From Epiperipatus broadwayi (Eukaryota > Onychophora > Udeonychophora > Euonychophora > Peripatidae): a stretch of DNA of 64,000 nucleotides. The notes beneath the pieces are model-generated. The model saw nothing but the letters and a program-made list of their open reading frames with translations. It did not search any database and was not told the origin of the DNA. The position numbers were made by a program, and so were the translations under genes. The stretch's first letter is position 1; the number at the start of each line of letters is the position of its first letter. The DNA lies in contig JAQFVV010006341.1 of assembly GCA_028023455.1 (NCBI GenBank), positions 682,001 to 746,000 on the forward strand, written 5' to 3'. Positions 55,573 to 64,000 of this stretch are shown in pieces.

Positions 55573-58500
55573 GTAAGCCTATTATCAAATCTAAGCTTAT
55601 ATATGTGTACAACCCTGAAATTACATTAAAAAAAGAGCAATTTTAATATTAATAATTTTTTTCTAATGTTAATCAAAAAACAAATATCCAAATACATTAC
55701 TGCAGTCTTAAAAGTGTAATAATTTAGATATACTTCCAAGTCTATATGACTAACAGTGACAGAATAAGCAAGTACATAAGACAAGAAAATCATTTTACAC
55801 ACAAAGGGTGATCTGTAATTTATTCATTGAGAAAATACACAAATGAAAAGATAAAATTCCACAACTCAAAACTAGTGAATGATCAATGATTCATAGTTGA
55901 GTATTTTTCCAATATTGTTTTATAGTTAACATATATTTTTGCTCTTCTAACAATCTTTCAAAAAAAGAGAACTATATTCTGATTTTCATTGTCTTTGTTA
56001 TTCTAATCATTTTGATTTCCTTTATTGTTTAATATTATAATCATAGCTATGTGAATATAAAAATATTATATTCATGCAAAATATGAATGACAATATTGTG
56101 ACAAAAGATGAATCATAAACAGCATTTGTTACACTGAAATAAAGAGTGCCAATACAGCTAGAATATGTGAAATGGTTGAATTGCAGTGGGACTAAAAATG
56201 TAAATGCATGATTAAAAAAATAAAATGATGAAGATAGCAAAAAAAATTATTAGCACATCCTAAACCAGAGACTTTCTGTCAAAACATAATTACTCAAACC
56301 AGGAACGATAAAAAGTAATGATGTTGCATCTTTTGATTGTCATGAAAACAGCGATTGAAGAAATGATGATTGTTCAACCAAATCAGCATTGATGACATTC
56401 TAGATAATCTATCAACAAGCTTTTAATGAAGTTATGTTCTGTAAAAAAGGTTAATGGAACTTAATGTTAATAAATGATCCTTAGAATAATTTAATCTCGA
56501 TATTAACTGAGCTGTTACCATAGCGATTCCTAAAATGATTTAAGTAAATTTGTTAGTTTTTAAAATCACTATATAAGTTCAAATGTATATATATATATAA
56601 ACACATATTCATGTATATTGTCTTACAGCTATCTCACTGTTATCATCCAAATCTTCATATGGTAGATGTTTAACCAAAAATGTACATTGATTTCATTGCC
56701 TACATTATAGTCCAGAACATTAGCTAAATATAATCACAATTATAATTTATGTCATCTATAAACAGAAGTTGCCTCACAGAAAATGGATAAAAAGCTGTTA
56801 AGCAGATCAGACCTGGGAATAATTCAAATTACAATTTCATCAAATAAGATTCAAATCAATATTCCTTGTTTGGATAAAAAAATCTTCAATCAAAGAATAT
56901 GCATATCCAATATTAAAGGTAACTAACTGATTTTCCTAGTCATATGTGAAATCTCATCTGTTTCATATATGGAATAGCCATTGATCTATAAATATTTGGA
57001 TAAAAACTATGAACCCCTTATGGCTAATGGTAAAATTGAAGGACTTCTCTAGAAGTTTCTTTATAATATTTAATAGTTAAACTGTCTAAAAAAAAGTCCA
57101 TATGCTAAATAATAATAATTTGAATAAAGATTTATCATTAAGATTAAAGTCAAAAAATTATTTGCATTTCTTTAGCAAAGTTCAAAATTGAACTTTATAT
57201 TAGCACATATACTGTTATAATTACACAATACAAGCATATGAAATCTTAACAAATGCATCTTAGCAATTTTCATTCACAAATGCAAAAAGTGGAACTTTCA
57301 ACAATGACCAAAAAAAATATTCAATAGAAAAGAGCTCAAATGTATTGAAAAAAAAAGAGAAATATAAGATGAAAAGAATAACTAAAACAATAAAATATAT
57401 GGAATGAAATATATTTCATAATGTTTATCATAGGAACTTTCCAAATGAGAATATACTGTATATAATTTTAAAATAATTTATATAGTTGCATAGTATCCAG
57501 CTGATAGTAATTCCATTAATTTTGAAGATCGATTGAAATGATTTATTCATTACTTAAAAGTAAAAAATAACAGAAATTGGAATGAGAATAAATTTATTTC
57601 CAGATTTGGTCCTCACTTTCTTAAATGTGGAACTAGCAAAAAGGTCTTCAATTTAGTGTTAATCCTGAATAGTTTTATATTCTATTTCATCAACACTTCA
57701 GGCAATGGCATTCACTTCAATAATTCTCACCAAATATCTATCTGAAGCCTTATCTTATTTCATTCTCTTATCCCAAAAGTTGATCGCTTCTGAAAATAAT
57801 TCATATCTTTGGAATACTCAATTCATTAACTATAGTCTCATTGTGTCCAGCACAACTTTTATGAAAGCTCTTTTTTACAAATGGATAAGAAATGCTAGTT
57901 GGGGCTAAAATTAATTTTTAACTTATATGTCATTATTTATTCCTTTCATAATTCTTCCTGTACTATTTTGTGCCACTTGTGATTTCATTTTAGAATTCAG
58001 TGTTTGTTTCACTACCACATGGACTGATAAAGAAATACTAAAAAATAAAGTTGGATACTATTTTTTCAATTTAAGGAAACTTTCACATATTTTCAAAGAA
58101 ATGTGGATTTGAATATTTTTTTTGGAAATGGGCTACAGTCATAGCATAGGTAAAAAATAAATAACGAGAGTTAGTAATATGAATGATAACATTATTATAT
58201 CATGGTAAATATAAAATTTTGTCAACGTATTTTGATCGTTTATTTATGGTATGAATTTGCTATGGACAATTGAAAATATTCTTGAAGAAGGTGACATAAA
58301 ATCATTCTGTATTTAAGTGCATGACTAACTACTCTGATCAATCATCAATTGTAAGTGGAACTTCTTTGAATGCAAAAAATTTTGAACTGATTCTCAAGTG
58401 AAAAAGTATTAAAAAAAAATTCAATAGGATCATGTGTTTAGCCTGTTGAAAATAAGCAACATTAATCTGCAATGTAAGAGTTAGAATTATAACAGTTTAA

Positions 58501-58934
58501 TCTTTATTCACTGAAAAAACTATACATGTAAAGAACAACTTAATCACTACGAATTAAAAATATATAAAATACAGCGTATATAATTTTAATATATTAATTT
58601 ACATGTTTGAAAATAGTTAATACTAATTAATATTTATTTGCTTTGAACAGATTTTATGCTTTAATTGATCTTTGAAAATGAAATGTTTTAAAAATTAAAA
58701 AAAAAAAAAGACAAAAAGTTATAACAGTTAAAGAAAGAATTGTGAGTTATTTTATTAATAATAAAAATGTTTCCAATTAAAAAAAAAATTGTTGGAGTAA
58801 AATATTGCAATGAGACCATAATTTATTACCAACAAATGCATAAAAAAAGTTAAAGAAACAAATCCATTAAAAATATGTATTTCCACAGTACTGATATGAG
58901 GATGACGGAAACAGATAAAGAAAAACAATACATG

Positions 58935-59194
58935 TTATGATCAGCATTTCTTATGCTTGCACTTAATGTTATTAAAACAGACAAAACTCTTTATACGTAT
59001 TGCCACTCAGTGCAAGCCAGAGTAATCAATGGATGCCAGAAGGCTTGTGCATAAAATCTCCAAGCCAGAAACCAGTCTGGGGATATTGGATGAGTAGGCA
59101 CTAGATGGGAATTTTATGCACAAGCCTTCTGGCATCCATTGATTACTCTGGCTTGCACTGAGTGGCAATACGTATAGAGAGTTTTGTCTGTTTT
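58935..59194. mobile_element. Family A inverted dimer (A10), 14 bp target duplication
   Basis: Flanked by AAAAACAATACATG (58921-58934 and 59195-59208), perfect over 14 bp. One end is the ATGATCAGCATTTCTTATGC terminus, the other stops at GAGTTTTGTCTGTTTT. The arms are almost identical to each other (GCCACTCAGTGCAAGCC...). The hammerhead is reduced to CAAGCCAGAAACCAGTC, that is the 3' half only. Confidence 0.78.
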
Positions 59195-59308
59195 AAAAAC
59201 AATACATGGCCACAAATGAATCAAACATTCATTAAGCAATATAGTTTACCATATAAATTAAATGAATTTCTAATGCTTCCTCTGATATGTTTTATATATA
59301 TAAATAAA

Positions 59309-59853
59309 TAATCAATCAAAATAAGATTGAAATAGACAACTATTAATAACTATATTATATTTATCAAACACACTTTCATCTCGATTGAGAAAGCCAGTTT
59401 GGTAAATATTACAATATAGTTATTATAAATAAAATACTAGTTTATTACTTCACCTTTGATTACTAATTAATTTAGATTGCGCTTTACGCAAAAAAGTGAA
59501 GCTTATCTCTATCTTATTAACAAGTTATATGGCTTAGTGCTTTCAGAGACCTTGAGTCTCCATAATCATAGCCTACTTTTAACTGAAGTTTAGCTGTGGT
59601 TTATGTAAAATTTGCAATCTCCAGAAAATGATCACTATAAAATTTGCATAAATTTTACATAAACCACAGCTAAACTTCAGTTAAAAGTAGGCTATGATTA
59701 TGGAGATTCAAGGTCTCTGAAAGCGCTAAGCCATATAACTTGTTAATAAGATAAAGATAAGCCTCACTTTTTTGCGTAAAGCGCAATCTAAATTAATATA
59801 GTTATTAATAGTTGTCTATTTCAATCTTATTTTGATTATTTAATTATGTATTT
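59309..59853. repeat. Long palindrome F, related to the PLE D arm
   Basis: Inner arms ~59465-59630 and ~59640-59800 plus outer pieces (59311-59353 with 59802-59848) are inverted. GCGCTTTACGCAAAAAAGTG and CTAAACTTCAGTTAAAAGTA lie in the arms. GCTTTCAGAGACCTTGAGTC and CATAATCATAGCC resemble D arm text (GCGCTTTCAAGAGAACTTAG, CATAATCATGGGC), and the outer arm matches 45.2 kb and 47.0 kb. Confidence 0.7.
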
Positions 59854-60596
59854 GTGATATTATGGAGAAATAAATTGTATTGTATATTTGACCATTATAG
59901 TAACATAGTAAAGTTTTACATATGTATAGAGAATGGATGAAATAAATTGGTGACTAAATATATATTAAAACAGATATTATAAATACTAAATCTATAATTA
60001 ATGAAAATTTATTGCTCAAAAAAAGTAATTGATATCTATGGTAGAGTAATAATTATTTTTTTTATAATAAACAACTTTTAATTAGCAGCTAATGAGAAAA
60101 AGCATTACAAAAATAAATAAGTTTCAGACCAGTGAAAAAGCAAAGATTTTAAAGCCTTCAGAAGATTTTCTTTTTTTAAAATTCGATATGTTATTGATAA
60201 TAAATTTTGTTTTAGAATTAGAAAAGTTTAATGAAAATGCTTATATTAGGATAGTGTTTGTATACTTAATTGTTTGGTTTAAAGATGAAAATAATTAATG
60301 ACTGACATATTTTATAATAGAATATGCATAAGTGCACATTATATATACATTTAATTATTTATATTTAATTAAGATAGAACAGTATTTCCTTGAAAATATT
60401 AATGCAAGAAATAATGATAATAATCGATATATTTTGCATTATTAGGCAGTCACATGACATTCCAACATACACTTGACTATTTTCAACATATTTAGTTAAA
60501 ATAATAAAAAAACTCCAAACAGTTAAAAAAAAGAATGATAAAATGTATTGAAAATTACAATGAAATTAAAAAATGATATATGTAAAAGATGTGATG

Positions 60597-61850
60597 TATT
60601 ATGGCTTCTCCTTAAACGAAGTCAAGAATAGCTCAGCAATTATGCCCAGATAAACCTGTTAGCCACTTTATTTTACATTCCCCACTCTAAATTTACCCAT
60701 AATCTGCTCTATCCCATTTCCACAACATAATCTTTGTTAACTCTATAACCTTTATATCTAAATCCCCCTTATCTTTTCCCAAACCAAGCATAAAAACAAA
60801 TAATTCACTTTCTGTATAATCACTCTTTTCATATTTATTTTTCCACAACTTTATTATATGTACCCTTTCTGTTTCAAACATTTACATTCAATTAACAAAT
60901 GCCTAGTATTTTCTATTCCTTCCTTAAATAATTTACAAAATAAATCACCCATATTTTTCCATTTACATGTATATTCTTTTGTAGCTAAATATTCTGTTTG
61001 AGCCTTAAACGATAAACTACTTTCCTTACTATTATCATATATTAACTCACACCTAATATTCTGTTTATTTCTATATATATTTAAACTCTTTTTTACTCTC
61101 CATACTATTTCTCCATCTCTAACTCCCTAGTCTTTATTAATAAATTTATTCTTTTATCCCATTCCTTACTACTATAACCCTCAATAATCCTCTTAACACA
61201 ATCATCCCATCTTTTGTACAAATATATTGATATAAATTCTTTATCCAAATCTTTTGCATACCGCATTACCTTTCTCACTCATCTTGTTACCTGCCCTTTA
61301 CTCATAACCCAATTAAATACTATTTTAGCTATTCTTTTATTATCCATAAACTGCAATCTACCAAACATTTTCATTTTACTTTTTGCATCTCTCATATGAA
61401 AACTTGACCATCCCATTTCTCCTTGAATTGCCTCCCTTGCTGTCCATACTTCTGCATCCAATGCATGTCTTCCTACTTCCCTTTGAGCTTTTTCTAAGTA
61501 ATCTAATATCTTTTTACTAACATATAATGCATCATAACCATGTGTTAACCCTGCTACTGCAACTCTTTTCCATATAATTCTAGCTACATCATATTTATTA
61601 TATGAAAACTCTGTTAATTTCTTTATCAATCCCTTTCTTTTCTTTGCTTCATTTATCAATTTTTTCTCCCATTCATCCAAATAATTTTTCTGATTACTTA
61701 AAATAATTCCCAAATAACTATATCTATTCACCACACTTAACTTAATATCTCCCAATAAAAATTCTACATCTTCTCTTTCCTCAGTATTAACCATCATTAT
61801 ATTTGATTTTTCTTCACTAAATTTAATCCCCATTTCTTTACCTACCCTGT
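60597..61850 (-). pseudogene. LINE 3' half, copy L3
   Basis: Minus strand, from the 5' truncation: MGIKFSEEKSNIMMVNTEER, YSYLGIILSN, AVAGLTHGYDALYVSKKILD and YLEKAQREVGRHALDAEVW, then AIQGEMGWSSFHMRDAKSK in one 184-codon ORF (61833-61279). After frameshifts come the zinc-knuckle region and AERVQIIKLW-like end (60881-60693, FETERVHIIKLWKNKYEKSD). The order fits thumb, connection and C-terminal knuckle of a non-LTR polyprotein. Non-functional. Confidence 0.78.
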
Positions 61851-63318
61851 GATGTGATGTACTGTGACTTCTCCTTAAACGGAGTCAGGAATCTCTCAGC
61901 AGCTATGCCCAGAGAAACCTGTTAGCCACTTTACCTTCCTTTTCCATTATCCACCCTAAGTTTTCCCATAATCTGCTCCATCCCATTTCCATAACATAAT
62001 CTTTGTCAACTCCATGACCTTCATATCTAAATCCCCCTTATTTTTTCCCAAACCTAGCATAAAAACCAATAACTCACTTTCTGTATAATCACTTTGTTCA
62101 TATTTAACCTTCCATAACTTCATTATCTGTACCCTTTCTGCTTCCAAACATTTACATTGAAGTAACAGATGCCTAATATTTTCTATGCCTTCTTTACACA
62201 ACTTGCAGACTATATCACCCATATTTTTCCGTTTACGTGTATATTCCCTTGTTGCTAAAGATCCCGTTCGAGCCTTAAACAATAAACTACTTTCCTTACT
62301 ATTATCATAAATTAACTCACACCCAATGTTCCGTTTACTTTTTTATATATTTAAACTCGTTTTACTCTCCATACTAGTTCTCCATCTCTCCAACTCCCTA
62401 TTCTTTATTAATGCATCTATTCTTCTATCCCACTCCTTCCCACTATAACACTCAACAATCCTCCTAACACAATCATCCCATCTTTTGTACAAGTATACTG
62501 ACATAACTTCTTTATCCAAATCTTCTGCATACTGCATTCCCTTTCTCACCCATTTTGTTGGCTGCCCTTTACTTGTAACCCAATTAAATACTATTTTGGC
62601 TATTCTTTTATTATCCATAAACTGCAATCTACCGAACATTTTCAATTTGCTTTTTGCATCCCTCATATAAAAACTTGACCATCCCATTTCTCCTTGAATT
62701 GCCTCTTTTGCTGTCTACACCTCAGCATCTAATGCATGTCTTCCTACTTCCCTTTGTACTTTTTCTAAGTAATCTAATACCCCTTTACTAACACATAATG
62801 CATCATTGCCATATGTTAACCCTGCTACTGCCACTCCCTTTCATACAATTCTAGCTACATCATATTTATTATATGAAAACAGTGTTAATTTCTTTATCAA
62901 TCCCTTTCTTTGCTTTGCTTCATTTATCAATTTTTTTTCCCATTCATCCAAGCAATTTTTCTTATTACTCAAGATGATTCCCAAATAACTATATCTATTC
63001 ACCACACTTAACTTTATATCCCCCAATAAGAAATCTTTGTCTTCTCTTTCCCCAGTATTCACCATCATTATATTTGATTTTTCTTCACTAAATTTAATCG
63101 CCATATCTTTACCCATCCTTGCGCATGTCTTCAGCATAACTTCCATATCTTCTCTTCTTTCTGCACACAAAAAGACATCATCCGCAAAAAAAAAAAGACT
63201 GGATAATGTATATACTCTCTTGTCACCTGTTAACGGTATCTCTATCCCTCTTCCTAGTCTTTCTATTGCTCTCTCCATTTCACTCAAATACAACATGAAC
63301 AAAATAGGTGACAGAGGT
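61851..63318 (-). pseudogene. LINE 3' half, copy L4, with RT motif FADD
   Basis: Minus strand: LSPILFMLYLSEMERAIERL, SSLFFFADDVFLCAERREDM (catalytic FADD), the FSEEKSNIMMVN and YSYLGIILSN blocks (63318-62841), GWSSFYMRDAKSK to YLYKRWDDCVRRIVECY (62687-62343), then FKARTGSLATREYTRKRK and the knuckle CKLCKEGIENIRHLLLQCKC with intact C-x2-C-x7-H-x4-C (62282-61956). Only a few frameshifts, so the youngest LINE copy here. Its 5' end is cut by family A fragment A11. Confidence 0.82.
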
Positions 63319-63405
63319 AAAACTCTCCATACAGTAGTGCTACTCAGTGCCAATGAGAATAATAACAGTTATGTGCTAGCATAAGAAATAGTGATCATGC
63401 GATAT
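63318..63405. mobile_element. Family A fragment at LINE 5' truncation (A11)
   Basis: AACTCTCCATACAGTAGTGC then TACTCAGTGCCAATG, joined to AGTTATGTGCTAGCATAAG and GTGATCATGCGAT. CAGAGGTAAA occurs at 63312-63321 and 63406-63415, a possible 10 bp target duplication, though part of it could be family A sequence. Confidence 0.55.
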
Positions 63406-64000
63406 CAGAGGTAAATAGAAAATTACACTAAATAAAACAACTTAAAGAATTAGGCTTATATTATTATAGACAATATTTATAAATAATCTAATGGTTAATG
63501 AAAAAAGGTAAATGATAATTATAAAAACAAATAATTTAATGAATATTTTTCAAAACTCTTTTTTAGTCATAATTAAAAAGTAAATCAGAATAGGATTATC
63601 TACAATAAAAATAAGTCATTAGCTATATATATATATATTCAGTTTCATTATGTATAATTAACACTAATGTTTGAATTGATGTTTTGGCCGGAACATACCT
63701 GTTGTTATCCAAGTATCATTTATAAAAAATAACGTTTTTTGAAAATAACATTTTTTATCCAGAAAATGGAGATGTCATCCGGCTGAAACAATGGTAGAAC
63801 ATCAGTGTTAATAATACACAGACAAACCTAAAAAATTATATTGTTTTTGTCCTCTGCCTGTGAAAAACATTTGATTTAACATATGTCATACAGATTAGCC
63901 ACAGCAATTACATTTCAACTATATATTAGTGCAAATGCTTAAATAAAAAAAATAAAACAAATTAGAATTCATAAGTATACTAAAGTGAATAAAAAAAAAT

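Larger units (their letters stand above)
55573..64000 (+). other. GXYLT intron 6 (incomplete), with A10, a palindrome and LINE pair
   Basis: No exon found. 55.6-58.9 kb and 59.9-60.6 kb are AT-rich without a recognisable feature. A 68-codon ORF at 60092-60298 follows a possible acceptor (AATTAGCAG) but lacks any GXYLT C-terminal landmark. 63.4-64.0 kb shows nothing. Confidence 0.55.

Noticed and set aside
60092-60298. 68-codon ORF after a possible AG acceptor as the last GXYLT exon
   Set aside because: The phase would fit, but the sequence (KSITKINKFQTSEKAKIL...) lacks the Cys-Gly and L-PL landmarks of GXYLT C-termini and is low-complexity AT-driven.
61214-63384. Plus-strand ORFs of 60-115 codons (e.g. 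63037-63384)
   Set aside because: Antisense shadows of the LINE copies L3 and L4.

Overview
The window is animal nuclear DNA: AT-rich (I judge well over 70% A+T by eye), intron-rich, and dominated by degenerate retroelements. Both genes I can support are spliced. Their proteins resemble bilaterian invertebrate sequences, with a loose impression of a spiralian (mollusc or flatworm-like) animal. The lineage is not resolved from sequence alone.

Two genes lie head to head. On the minus strand, six exons (19661 down to 1582) encode the first ~258 residues of 1,4-alpha-glucan branching enzyme (GBE1); the rest lies beyond the left edge. On the plus strand, six exons (20085 to 55572) encode ~337 residues of a GT8 glucoside xylosyltransferase (GXYLT1/2 type), which elongates O-glucose on Notch EGF repeats; its last exon(s) lie beyond the right edge. 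All splice sites are GT/AG and all codon phases agree across both models. The start codons are 423 bp apart, so the gap probably holds a shared bidirectional promoter.

Almost everything else is intron filled with repeats: (1) non-LTR retrotransposon (LINE) pieces, including two loci (26.4-28.5 kb, 60.6-63.3 kb) where two 5'-truncated copies lie head to tail; (2) Penelope-like element (PLE) remnants with GIY-YIG endonuclease domains (33.7-37.9 kb, 42.1-44.9 kb, and one nested at 43.6-44.6 kb), all built with inverted copies of their 3' ends; (3) several short palindromic or dimeric families, here called A, B and C, that carry hammerhead-ribozyme-like motifs; (4) long palindromes without a recognised motif (51.0-51.5, 54.0-54.5, 59.3-59.9 kb); (5) tRNA-like/SINE traces, minisatellites and a 500-N gap flanked by a ~1.16 kb direct duplication.

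The most interesting signal is family A (about 11 copies) and its relatives B and C. They look like MITE-type hairpins. However, five insertions of A, B and PLE D have perfect 12-14 bp target-site duplications and one more has a perfect 13 bp one, two A copies carry a ~436 bp unit in direct repeat, and the centre of the A unit has the parts of a type I hammerhead with a very short, self-complementary stem III. That fits small non-autonomous, PLE-related or retrozyme-like retroelements that insert as inverted or greater-than-unit-length dimers.
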